Shown here: in pieces, positions 1 to 13,600 of the stretch
Layout: the number at the start of each line of letters is the position of its first letter
How positions within the stretch are numbered: the stretch's first letter is position 1
NCBI GenBank assembly: GCA_907163375.1
Contig: CAJQUW010003481.1
Coordinates: 20,315 to 84,314, forward strand
Source: Prostheceraeus crozeri
Taxonomy: Eukaryota > Platyhelminthes > Polycladida > Euryleptidae
Length of the DNA: 64,000 nucleotides
Reading direction: 5' to 3'
Position numbers and translations under genes: made by a program
Notes under the pieces: generated by a model
What the model was told of the DNA's origin: nothing
The model's input: only the letters and a program-made list of their open reading frames with translations
The model's database searches: none

Positions 1-835
1 ATTTGCTCTGATCAGACTCTGTATGAATCAGCATCTGAGAAAATTATTGAAACATTTATAGGTAATGGTTTTCAATTGGAAACAATTTTGAAAGTAAAAA
101 AGCAAGTCGAAGAAAAAGTTTGTGCAAAGCAAAAGAATAAAAATAAAGAGAATGATAAGAAAATTATTTATTGGTCCGTGCCTTTCATTCGTGAAGGATT
201 TAAAGATTTCAATCATAGAATTCATAAAATCAATCAAAAACTGTCTAAGGCTGAAATTCAAACTACGTACAGTACTTGTAAAATGAAAGATTTTTTCCGC
301 AACAAAGATAAAATTGTGAGTGATCTGCGATCGGATATTGTTTATCAATATAACTGTGACCGCTGTCCAATGCGGTACATTGGTGCCACCAAAAGGCATT
401 TCTATACCCGTATCTCAGAACATTTACAAGGGTATCCTACTCAAACTGAGGTTTCCATGCATATTCATGCACCGAAACATGAAAATTTCAAAATTATAGG
501 TTGCTCGAAATACCCAATGATTCTAGAATCTATTTTAATTAACAACACAGATTGCTTATCGAATGACCGGAACGGACAATTTCCTTTGAAATTAAATTTA
601 TGACGTAATCCGCTCGTAATGATGTCATGTTTAGCGCAATAGCTATGTAGTTCAACGCTCTCTGTATTTTGTGACGTATTTTATTTGAGATTTTAGTTAA
701 TGAAAATGTTTCTGTTGAAGCAAACTTGTAGATATAAATTTTATTGTGGATTTTATTGAATTCTTTGTTGTACCGCTGAAGATGAGGCAATAAACTAGCC
801 TTGAAAATAGTCCGGAAAAAAGTGTTTTTCTTTTC
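1..835 (+). mobile_element. Penelope-like retroelement, 3' end with GIY-YIG endonuclease
   Basis: The frame is open from the window edge to 603. It starts with an RT-tail segment (NGFQLETILKVKKQ), then a linker (FIREGFKDFNHRIHK), and a GIY-YIG nuclease: Cys pair CDRCPMRYIGATKRHF followed by RISEH, the Y-I-G and R...EH landmarks of Penelope-like elements. The 3' tail after the stop holds a hairpin flanked by CTGAAGA (776-782) and GAAA (803-806). It is 5' cut only by the window. Confidence 0.85.
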
Positions 836-1045
836 ACAATGACAATATATATATATATATATATTGAAATAATTGAAGTGAAAACACATGGAATGCACAA
901 GCGCTTTCTATATTGTTCAGGTGCAAATATATATATATATATACATGTATTCCGTTTAAAGAGATTGTATTTTGTTGAGGTAATTTATTTATTAACACTG
1001 ACGATGGACTTTTTAGTGTTGGAAATATCTTGAACAAATGTTTTT
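836..1045 (+). mobile_element. Second Penelope-like 3' tail with (TA)n runs
   Basis: Two short TA microsatellites (about 844-864 and 928-944) bracket sequence that ends in CTGACGA (998-1004), a short hairpin and GAAA (1022-1025), laid out like the tail of the element just upstream. This looks like a second, mostly truncated 3' end of a related element. Confidence 0.45.
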
Positions 1046-1417
1046 TTGATTTTCAAAAGATCTGCGTAATTCATGATACAAAATTATGACATAATTTTAT
1101 ATACATTGAAAAAATTTACATTCATTGACCTAACTTGGAAGACGATGCGCTTCGCTACAGAATTTTTGGCTGCCCGTCCAACTTCCAAGTATTGTCGTCT
1201 ATGCATCTCATTAGGAAGCTTTTCATTCACTTGACGGTTTTGAAACTTGCGAAAATCTATTTATGAAACGATCGCCAATAAATCCATTTTAAAATCCAGA
1301 TGAAAAAAATGCATTCAACTATGGGCATCATAAGATGATTGCAAGAAATGCTAAAACATGTGTTTGTTGCAGGAATTGACAAAACGTCATTTTATGAAGA
1401 AATAACAGGTAACTTAC

Positions 1418-1643
1418 GTTCAAATCCGACCTGACAATGGCAATCATATGAACCTCCTTTGTTGTCACACAATGCGTTCACGCACTGATTCAATGTTTCA
1501 TTCCTACATTCGTCGACATCTGTGCACGTGACACCATCACCAGTATAACCGGGAAAACATTCACATTTGAATGATCCCGGGCTGTTGGTGCATCTTGCTT
1601 TAATGTTGCAATTATGGAGATTAAGGGTGCATTCGTCTTCATC
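1418..1643 (-). CDS. Exon 21: two EGF modules, last exon seen
   Basis: It holds EDECTLNLHNCNIKARC...CECFPGYTGDGVTC and DVDECRNETLNQC...CHCQVGFE. The second module lacks its last Cys and the donor is GTAAGT, so the gene goes on below coordinate 1418. I found no further exon between 1 and 1417. Confidence 0.92.
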
Positions 1644-4600
1644 CTAAAATGTAAGAGAAAACGAAATGTGTGACTCAGGCAGCCGAAAGTAGAGCCAATG
1701 TACTGACAGAATAAGTACCGGGAAAAGTAGAATAAGAACCTCCACAGGGCAAGGTAATCTTAAATCAAGGCATTGATGACGTCTGTAGGCTTGTTAGGCA
1801 TACAGAATCAGATGAAATCAATGTTGATATAGCCAAATATGCTTCGTGTAGTCTGCCAAGGACTACTGCAATTTCTATGCTGTTCAGGGCAGACCAACTC
1901 CATTTCTGTGGAAATGTTTTTCTATGCTGGTTTTGGTCAACCACTTAAAGAAATGATTGATGCTCTAATGAGCTTTATTGTGACTGACTGGACCTGATCG
2001 TTGCCAAATGCCCAGGGGGAAAGCTTTGCTTTGGGTGCTATTGCTCACTGCGATGTAGGAAAGATAAAGCACCACTGTTCGGATTATTACCTCATTGTGT
2101 CTTTTGAAAAGAAGGTCTCGACTATTATTCAACTTCCAGTGGACAATGGGCTGCCCGCTCGCCACCTCTCTGATCCACTGTCACCGTCATGGCAGTAACC
2201 TACGCTAAATAATTAAAAGAAAGTATCAGTGAGAACCGGATGAGGACTCTTGGTTCCTTCTGCCCATTTATGAAATCCAAACACCATGAAATGACAAAAT
2301 ATTGTCAAATATGTGATACCGATTTCATATTTATTTATTAGATTGGGATATTGCCAGGAAAAACCTCCAGTTAACACTATTACTATCACAGCACCACCAC
2401 AGCAGGAGTATAACAACTAACTGAAAAAGCACAAACGAAGCACTTTTATATGAGGTTTTAGTGAGCGACTGGAACTCGAAAAGTCACAAGAATCGATTGA
2501 AGTTTGAATAAATTTGGGTCGTCAGTTTTCCATCAACTGAATCTGATATACTTACGCGACAGGTGAATCCGTCTCCGCAAAATCCAGCATTGCATTTACA
2601 TTGGAAGCCTCCGGCAGTATTGATGCAAACAGCATTTTCGTCGCATTTATTTTCCACTTCACATTCATTGATATCAATGCACGCACCTTTAGTTCTGACA
2701 TATCCAGCTGCGCACCCACAACTTACAGACCCATTTTTGTGTGTTTTACATTCGATGTTCTGATTGCTGCATACGTACCCATTCCCGATGAAGCCTTCTT
2801 TGCAAGTACAGGTATAACTTCCATATTCGTTCTTGCAGATGCTGTTGTTAGAGCATTTATTATTCTCTCTGCATTCATTTCGGTCAACACACGATCCTCT
2901 GATTTCTGATAAAAGAAAAATTTCTTCAATGTTGTGCGTAGGAGACAAAGTACTACATGAAAATGAAGAATAGTAATATGAGGGAGACTAGAGGGATAGG
3001 GACAAGTTACGGGACTATGTTTATCCCTCATGGGGGTAGGCAGGCATATGCTCATCGATTGGAAAAAGAAAAAAACTTATAAAAGGTCAAAAGTCAAACT
3101 ATGATTACGTTACTACCGGTACATGAAGATGTTCCTCAATGCATGCATGCAGAAAACCTTCTTGCACAGCGCAAACTAATTTTCGTGAAAGGCTTGCGGA
3201 GTTCGATCGGCTTAGATATACGAGGTGAACCGGAAGAATTCGACAGAGTGCTGAACAGTGTTTTTAGGTGTACTACAACATGTTGAAAAAACACTTCGAT
3301 ATATTGAAATACTTCCTCTAGCCGTTAATATGTACAATACACTTTGATATTACAATTAAATTTCATACAACAAAAAATGTTCTAAGTATTCCTGATTCTT
3401 GATTTCTAAAATGACAGACAGGAATGAGAGCATATAAAGACAACATCATTGGTGGTCTGATGCGCACAACGGAACAGGTATGCAGGTAATGCAAAAATGT
3501 AGTCGACCAGCAATTGTGCCTGTTATCAATGGCCAAAGAGTAGAGATTTTTGGCTTCCTAGATGAAGGAGACAATAGCATGCATTTAGTGTGTGATACAA
3601 TCGGTCTGTGATGATAGCGCAACTGATACCACGTGTGCTTTTGTCTCTAAACTCCTTACCAAATTTTGACAAAGTCAAATTCAAAAAAACGAGCAACTAA
3701 CATTCTGATAATCAATTAAAGGAGGGATGCTAATATAGAGTGGGTAAAAACGCCTCCAGAGCCCACCTTGTTTCTCTGGAAGTTCACCTTCCCCTCAATC
3801 TTAATGAATGTCACCCTTATTCAGTTTCCTAGGAAATTATACACCTTTTCTGTAGGAAATCTAAGGCCATTCTGTAGGAACATTCTACTGTAAACCGTAT
3901 AGAGTTCGAAAGCTGGCTGACTTTGACTGCGAAGCCGATGCACAAAGCGAGAATAACAAAATGTAGGAAACCACTAATGTCCTTGCTCATACACTTCGAA
4001 AACGATTGGCTTTCCTGTTGGATTATCCAATAGGAAGATAATCCAATAGGAATGCCAATCGCGTTCGTAGTATGTGAGCACGAATGATCGTTTTGTACAG
4101 CGGTTTCGTAAGTAGCTTTGGTATTGCACAGTTTACAGTCAAGGAAATAAGTTAGTAAGTGAGTAATAGATGCACATACATTTCTACTTAAGAATCGAAC
4201 AATGTCGCTATCCTTTATAGGACTCCATCTATTTATAGAACTTCATCGGTGCCATCATATATAGGACCTCTTTATAAGGAAGAGATCTCCAATTTTGAAT
4301 AAGCAACTTTCCCAGAGGGGTTCTTCCCTCTTTCTTTCTGCTTTCCAATCTCCGTTTTTATTTTTTTACCTTAACCTGTATATCAATGTGTTTTGAGTTA
4401 TTTTCATAAATTCTGCTTCTCTTAGATTTCCATAGAATAGCTTGATAATTTTGAATATCTTAAATAGAAATTAATTGAATATCGAAAGAGAATGACAGCT
4501 ATCAAGTCAATCCAAGACACCAACACCCTTGATTCCCCGACCGCACTCGCCGGACCTAGGAATCGAACCGAAGTCCGCGGTAGAGACGAGCTCGCACCTT

Positions 4601-7600
4601 CTTCGCTAGGCCACGCTGACGGTCCAAAAGGAATGCGAGTGAAGGCACAAATCATCTCTAAGTAGGACTTCGGTTCGATTCCTAGGTCAGGCGAGTGCGG
4701 TCGGGGAATCAAGGGTGTTGGTGTCTTGTATTGACTAAATAGCTGTCATTCTCTTTCGACATTCAATGAATTACGACAGACCTTTGTTGTCAACAGAAAT
4801 TAATGTGCATGATTTTCTCAGTTACTAGCTTATTTCCTTGATGACGGTAGGATGTTCAGGAACATCGTGAACAACAGGACTACAGAAAGGCTTAGGACAT
4901 GATTTCACTATAAGTTAATTATGAAAAGTGGTTGTTTAGTTATATTATTTGCTACAAAAATCTACAGTGGGTTTCCTACCGGAAAATTTTTGTTTTTATT
5001 TATACATCTTAATTTCAGAAAACACACATATAACATCCGCCTCTGAAAACTAATATAAAATACAAAGGGCCGAACCCCCACCACCCCGTACCCATTTTGA
5101 GAAGGTCAGAATAGGTGAAACTGACTGACCTTCTAAATTGTGACATGAAGAGAAACTAATTGATTTGCACTTACTTCTGTATCCTTGTTGACAAACACAT
5201 TCATAACTGCCTTTAGTATTTACACAGTCCGCATTTTGAGAACATGCTTTGTTTGTTTCACATTCGTCGACATCAGCGCATGATTTGCCTTCTACTTTAT
5301 ATCCATCTTTGCAAACGCATTTGTGACCAGGTACTAAATTGACACATATTTCATTTTCATTGCATTTGTGGGTGTTTGACGCACATTCATCAATGTCTAC
5401 ACATTGGTTGTTTTCTTTTCTGGTGCCAGATTTGCATCTGAAAAGAATTAGTGCTCACATTTTGAAAAGTATTTATTGAAGGAACTGGGTGAATTACTTG
5501 AGGAATATCGCATTGTGTGGTTAGGATTGCAAACCAACTATAATTACTTACCAATTACTTAACACATTTTCTGGAAAAATAATCACCTTCAAGGTCATTA
5601 CCTTTACGATCGACAACACAAATGCAGATAAAAGCAATTCGAATTTCCACCTCGACCCCTATAATGAGATGAAGCCTTCCACGGATCAGTCTGCTTGCAA
5701 TTCTGCGAATGATACAATACTTTTAGAAGAGCCTAGAAGAACCAATACATAACATTCTCTTTAGACGATGGTGGATCTGTGTACATCGCCTAAGGTTACC
5801 ATCTTACGGTAATTTTCCTTACTTACCATCTGCTTTCGTAATTCATCAGTGGCAATGTAAAGGTCATTGTAACGCTCTTGGCTTAAAAGTTCTCTAACAT
5901 TTTATTTGATTTACGGAGTTCACTAAAAGCCTTTCATGCACACGTTTGCTGTCTCTTTCATTTCCTGATGATGGTCAGGAAAGTAGCGGTATTGAAACTC
6001 CACTCTTTCCTCGGGATTCCTTTGTTATAGAATAAACACTGTCAGTATGCATCGAAACTGCGACAAAACCTCAATTCAGGTTAACAATTACATTAGAAAA
6101 AATTAAATTATAGTTTATGAACTTTTAGGAATTTGGATAGATTCCGGTTTATCTTATCTTGAATAGACTTCCGGTTTTGATCAATTGAGATCGCCTTATC
6201 CTAGGATTCACTACGTCGACATTTGAACAACTTACTGACAGAAGAAACCCGGTTTTCGATCTTTGCATTTAGAGAGAGAACGATTGCAATTATCGGTTTT
6301 GCGGTTGCATTCGTCAACATTAACACACTGTTGATTGGCGTTCTTCTCATAGCCTTTATGGCAGTCACACCTGTGCTTATTGTGACTGACGAATATGCAA
6401 TCAGCATTATCGCCACAGATATCAGGGCTCATTTTACAGGGGTTGATGGGTTTACAGCCTCTTCTCGCATCTCCGAAATAACCAACCGAACATTCACAAA
6501 CATAGCTTCCTGGTCGATTTATGCACACGGCATTCCCACCACAATTCGATTTTTCGTCATCACATTCGTTGATGTCTTCACAGACTATCTTAGAAGGATT
6601 CTTGACATCCAGTGAGATAGCTTGATAACCATCTTGGCAAACACCTGAAAAAGCAGAGAAAAGCACAGTGTGATCATAAAATCACTGTGGGATTACAATT
6701 GACTATACATGAAAAGTGAATGAATTCAAACGATAACTACATGTACTTATGAAAATCAAAAGAGCATGACTTAAAGTTTTGCTTTATGATATGAAAAGGC
6801 CGGCTGAATTCAATTTGAGGTTTTCGAGTTGTCAGGATGAAAAAGGCATTATAAAGCTTTTATATGATCATCGTAATCAAGCATGAAATGCATGAATTTA
6901 ACACGCACACTGTAAACCGCTAGATACGAAAATTACATACAAACATATACTAAAATAACATACAATTTGAAACTAACATCTGATACGAGATTCTCGCATG
7001 TTTACAGAGATCTGGTATGTTTTTCATACGAATTCTCACTTACTTTAGTATGTGATTGGTATGTAGCGATACGAACTATTCTATCTGCGATTGGCTGTTT
7101 TACAATTAAATGCGAATTGTTGGTATGTTTTATACACGAGACCCGATGCAAATTCGTCCTCATTGGTATGTGTTTCGTATGAAGAGCTTTAAGTCACATG
7201 GGAAAAATTAAGTTATATTACATACTACTGTCAAATAACATTTTTCCAGTAATACCAATCGTGAATATTTCTTTGTGAAAGTGTAGTATTTAACTAGATT
7301 GGAATTAAAGTAACGCCGCATGTCATCGTTGCTACTTGTCTTAAGGCAATCACAAGACATCATAAGTAGCTCATTTCCATGAACTAAGTTGATAAATATC
7401 ATTTCAATAAAACGATATTTTTCGAGCAACCATGTTGACTTATATATCTCAAACATATCTATTTTTGCGTTTAATGAATTATAATGTGTTTTTACTTCGG
7501 ATTGATAATATGGCTTATTTCAAAATTACATGATACATAATTGTTGATGGTTGAATACTTATTGACTATTCATGAAATGCCTTAGACCTACGTGTATTAA

Positions 7601-10600
7601 AATCGAATTCAGCATTAAATGTATCACTCTTGAATGTCATTATCTAACTACTTACAGAACAGTAGTAACATTAGTGTGATCTTTATTGACAAAAGGCCAT
7701 AAATCAACATATATTAGAAATCATTGATGCTTTCATTTAACATTGTGCTAGTATGGCTTTAGTATGTAAAGCATACCACATTTGAAAAGCATACGAAAAG
7801 CATACAAATATATACCAAGAGAATACAGAAATATACGAAAAATATTTTGGTATGCATTCTTCGTATGTGATTGGTATTGAGCGATTTACAGTGCATGAAT
7901 TTCAATGCTCACATTGTGCACACAAGTAACGCAGCTACGTCTTCTTTGTGAGGAAATTCTGGCGTATGACATCAGGATTCTCCTGTTGTTCTTCCCCCTA
8001 AAGAATCTTTAATTCGACAGACTTTTTAAGGTGATTGAAATCAGTTTCAAAATGGATGTTCAGCAGCGTATGCTGTTCTTTTGATGACAGTTTTCTCGAA
8101 GTTAATGGGCAATATTTTGAAAGTAGCAAAGATAGAAAATGTGGCGATTTTTTCATTTTCAGAATATTTCTTCGAAGGGCCTTAGATTTACCCAACAAAA
8201 TCAGAAAACACTAGTTTTGAGGTAAATAAATACCACCAGTTAGTTAACAGCGTTATTTCTGTTATTATCGCAACAAATTCTGAAAATGAAAAAATCGCCA
8301 CATTTTCTATCTATACTACTTTCAAAATATTGCCTATAAACTTCGAGAAAACACTTTCAAACTATATATTTTCTGAAAGCCAATCTTGTGACCGTTTTGA
8401 ACATCACAAGGTGAATGTTTCAAATTGATTTATGCGCTTGTCAAAACAAGTCAAAGAAAATTTGCGCTTTCGGGTGTATGGGCCTCTAGGAATCACCAAT
8501 TTCAAAAACAATTAATTCAACAACATTCAAATGATAGATCCGAAAATTCTCTTTCAGATGATTATAAATTTGTCGATATTTCCTAATAGTAAACAATTTT
8601 TAGGTGTTTGAAAAATGTACGTGTCCGTAGATTTATGCCAAGTTTCCAACTTGCTGTGGCGCACTGTATTTTTATCGGTTAAAATATTTAGTTTAATTTG
8701 AATTAAGCAAATTGAATAAGTCGATAATACAATTTTATGATTTATTCATTATATTTATGATATTGGTTAATACTTATTTCTTATATACACCCTCTAGGAG
8801 GTATTGAACTCTTATCATATTTGGCAATTAAACCCTACAGCGTCTTTATGATCACCCTGTATTTCATGTGATGCATGTACTTTTTCAGTTGAGCAGTTTC
8901 ATGTAAACCGACTGTGGCGTGCCGTCCATGAATGCAACTCATGCGGTGCGTGAGGTCAATTCTTAAAGAAAACTTAGCGTGTCACACTGAACAGTTGAAT
9001 ACACAGTGCAACAGCTAATTCATTTCAGATCTCTCAGACTACCTCAAGTTTTGTTAATATAATTTGAATGTCATCTCAGCAGTACTCCCTGCAGTGAGTC
9101 AATTTCCCCAAGGCGATTGGATCTCTGACCGCGGGTTCTCGCAGTCTCTGCTGGCGGGAGAAGGCGCATTGCAACGTCCCCTGCCGCCCAAGTTCATGTT
9201 TCCAGAGATGAAGAAAGACTATCTGAATTAAAAAACTATCTATCCTGATTACACAGACGGCGCAAGCTGAAACCTTGATGTTATGCACCGCGGCTGAGAG
9301 AGAGAAATTTATATTTCAATTGAAAATCAAAAAAAAATTTACAAAGTCAAGTAATGTATACGCATCAGCAAGTCAAATTAAGTCAACAAAATCATCAACT
9401 AATCTTGTAGCTATAACTACAAAAAAAGCAGTTTTGTGTGACATATCGGCACAATTGCCCTCCATTCATCATTTAAGGGGTTATATCATAGAAAGGGTGA
9501 TCTCACCAATATATCATAATTATTATATATATATTATTTTGTTATATCAATCAAAGTCTCCTTCGACGCATCAGAAAATTTTCGAAGGTATTTTTAAAAG
9601 CAGTTGGTATAACAGATGAACTTCTTGACTATGATATATAACATTCTGAACTCAATATTCCGAATAGAAGAGACGCATGCAACAAAAAACATTCAATAAC
9701 TGCAGTGAAGACTGTCCACAATGCTGCATTGTATTTCGTAAGACTCTTAAACATATAAACGTCTTGAAAATCATGCTTCAACATCTTTGAAATGCGTAGC
9801 CACTTTAAAACATTCCTCCAGAAAACTCCTAAAACCTTAATCTCTTCAATAGCATCAAAGAATCAGAAGATCAGAAGACACTGCTGAAACAGAGTCAACT
9901 TCTAACCCAGAAAATATTGGGCACACTTCACATATGCCATCTGCAAATTGGGCAACATGGATGGAATCAGAAAAAAAGGTTTGAGATCACAACAATACAC
10001 TGCAAAGAGGTACGGACCAATGATTGAGCCCTGTGGGGCACCACTCATCACAGGAAGAAACGGACTAAAATTTTCGTGAAACCGGACACACTGAAATCTG
10101 TCCTCTAAATAAGAACTCAACAACCACAAAAACGAGAGGAATATCGCATGCTATTGGAAATGGTCCACACTCTCAAGCAATAAGCTTTTGGATTCCAGCT
10201 AGTGAGTGGCGTGCGTGTTGTAACACTTCGGACACACAAAACACACATCACTGTCTTGTACATTCAGTGTACGCAGTGAGAAATGCCGATGAGAGAATGT
10301 GAAATCCTCAAGTGAACTAATTTTTGTGCGCCTGCTACTTTTTTAATAATGATTGGAAGGCCCAACATTGTGGAGAAAACTTGTGCGCATTGACCTGAAT
10401 TCTTCGAATCTGAAGGAATTTTGGCAATCGAAGCACTTTGCTGGAACTCACATTAATCCGCAAGCGACACACGACTTTTTTCCTATCTCTGTAAGGTATT
10501 AGGAATTCCTTTTTGCCCACTTACTTAGTTCAGCGATGTGCCATCGCTTTGAATTACTACACTTCTAGGAAACCGAAACAGTTAAACAATCCAATTTTGT

Positions 10601-13600
10601 TAGTGACTCTGTTTAAACATTGTATGAGTTGGGATTAGGACATGAATTTAGATTTAGGCTATCAATCGGAAGATTGCAATATTGCACACAACCATTCTAT
10701 TGAGAATGTTTTTCTGGTTAACAATAAGTCAGGTTTTTAGATCAGTCGAATTTTTCAAATCGAATAATTAAATAACCTATTGAGACACGTATCCGCAGCT
10801 GAAAAATAGGAACAGACCTGAATAGCAGTCATTGTGATTCAGGTATACAGAAGCTCAACGGTACCTCGCACGCACAAGTTGACGATTCGTTCTTGGCAAG
10901 CATTCACGTGCCACAATGAATTGAGAATGGAATAAATTTAATACTATCAACCACATTGTATTGAAAACTAGTCAGAAAAGCAGCGTTTTAATTAAAATCA
11001 ACTAATTTTCGTCACATTTTGGACATTTTTGAGTGCCATTAAACAATAAACATACAACTGTGCGGCATATTGACGCAAATGTTCTCTCTAATTAGTTATT
11101 AACCGATGCATAGAGTGGGGATATATAGGTAGATTGTCGACTCAAAAACGTATCTGTATAAAGTGAAAATTTTTATGCCATTAATAATATTTTCTGTCTG
11201 TACATAATTGCTTATTTTCATATCCTATTATTTTGATTTATTAGTAGTAACTATTTGCTGTCTTGATTTCCACCGGTGATGGATTTTCTATATTATGTCG
11301 CATTGCGATTGCTCAATTGATTGGACCCACGTTCATCTGTTCGGTGCATGAGTTTTATTCAATGCCTCCACGAAACACTGCTGGTCGCTTTCCCTGCCAC
11401 TTCGGTATTAGTCCGGCAGTCAGAGCGAGTTTCTGCAGGGAACAAGGCCGAAATGAGACTTTCACAGAATGATGTACATCCTATGCCTACTACGAATTCG
11501 CGCGTCTGCCGAGTTTTAGTGAGTTCCTCTTCTTGTCAGACACAATCAAAGAAATACACATGTAAATCCAATGGGAGGCAGATTGTAGTTTTTGGTAAAA
11601 ATGAAATTTTGTATGTTTTCGCCTGTTACGGTAAAAATACTCAGTCAAGAGTCATAATTTTTGGCATGGAATGTCTTCAGGTCATTTCTTATCAGGTTCA
11701 TGAACATTTATCTATAAAACTACATGCATTCAGATTTGACAAGCCTCCTACTGTCGGCACGTACCAATATGTTGACCCACTTTATCCACATTGAACCACA
11801 TTATCGTATACATCGCCGATCAAAAGCATGATAATATTACATACACGTGTTAGGAAATGTCCTGAAGACATTCCATGCCAAAAATTATGACTCTTGCTTT
11901 TTATCGTAACAGTATTTTTACCGTAACAGGCGAAAACATACAAAATTTCATTTTTACCAAAAACTGCAATGTGCACCCCATTGGATTTACATGTGCATTT
12001 CTTTGATTGTGCCTGACAAGAAGAGGAACTCACTAGAACTCGGCAGACGTGCCGATTCGTAGTAGGCCATGGGTGTACATCATTCTGTGAAAGTCTCATT
12101 TTCGGCCTCGTTCCCTGCAGAAACTCGTGCTGGCTGCCGGACTATGAGGTGTACATCATTCTTCTGGAAAGTCTCCTTTTCGTCTCGTTCCCTGCAGAAA
12201 ACTGCATCGCTGCTGCCGGCTACTATGAGGTACATCATTCAGTGGAAATTTTCGTTTTCGGCATTCTGTTTCCCGCATTTTCTGTGCTGTGTTGCGGACT
12301 ATGGTGTACATCTCTGTGTAAGTCTGTCTTTCAGCTTTTATCCCTGCAGAAACTCGTGCTGGCTGCCGGACTATGAGGTGCACATCATTCTGTGAAGATC
12401 TCCCTCATGTTTCTTTCCCATTTTCTGCCCACTTTCCCTGCACAAACGGACTATGAGGTGTACTCTATGATGTACCTCATTCTGTGAAAAGTCTCCTTTC
12501 GGCCTCGTTTCGTGTTGGCTGCCGGCTTGGCTGCGGTACAGGACTATGTCTTGTACATCAGTTTTTCTCCCTCTTTCCCTTCTCTCCCGTTCCCTGCAGA
12601 AATTGGTATGAGGTGTACATCATTCTGTGAAAGTCTCATTTTCGGCCTTGTTCACTGCAGAAACTCGCTCTGGCTGCCGGACTATATACAACAATAGTTA
12701 TATAACGCTTAATGGTGACAGCGCTAGATGGTGTCCATGGAAAATGAAACTCACATTCATATGTTCCATTTCGATTGATACACTTTGTATTATCATTGCA
12801 AGATCCTTTATCAGCGCATTCATCAATATCCTCGCAATTTCCATTCACCTCTTCATACCCAGCTGCACATTCACATCTATACGATCCAGGACTATTGTTG
12901 CACACCATATTTGCTTTCGGACAAGTTTTAGAAGAAGCACATTCGTTAATATCTGAAAATAATGCGAATTAAATAGCAAGAGCAGAATCAGAAGTATATC
13001 GAAGATAACAAATTCGCGTGGGGCATATTCCTCCTATCCACTTGCAACAAGGTTAGACCTTGGACAAATGATACAAAACTTGGGTTTTCTGTTAATGCTA
13101 CATATACAAATCAAGTTATGAGAATTAATATTTTGATTTCAATCGTAGAAGAACTACATGATGGGAGCAGAAAACTCTGATTTTTTATCAAAATTCTACT
13201 CTTAAATGATAGAAATGGGCTTTAATTACTTTTAATTATTTTTGGGCTTTACAGTACCGCGTATTGAAAGTTCTTAATTGCATTTGCTTTAAGCTTACGT
13301 GTATTTTGTTGCATTTATGCATGTCGAATCTTTATTTATTTCAAACATTTTATATCTTCGCAACCCTAAACTGTCTGCGATAGTGAACATTTATCCATGC
13401 AATCACTACGCAGCTGTAATATTTATTAAATTAGTATATATTTCTGAATTTTAAAATGAAAATAATGAAAGAAAAATGAAAACCGTTGCCTGACAATTGA
13501 CAAACAATTATCTTACAAAATCTATTTTGTCGGTCATTGTTAGTTCTTGTAGGATGATTGCCACTGAAAAATATGCAACAAAAAGCGACAAATTTATCAA

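Noticed and set aside
839-1033. Small frames with IYIYIYI peptides
   Set aside because: Translated TA microsatellite.
2001-2198. Overlapping frames on both strands near 1965-2200
   Set aside because: No family resemblance, no splice signals and no repeats elsewhere in the window.
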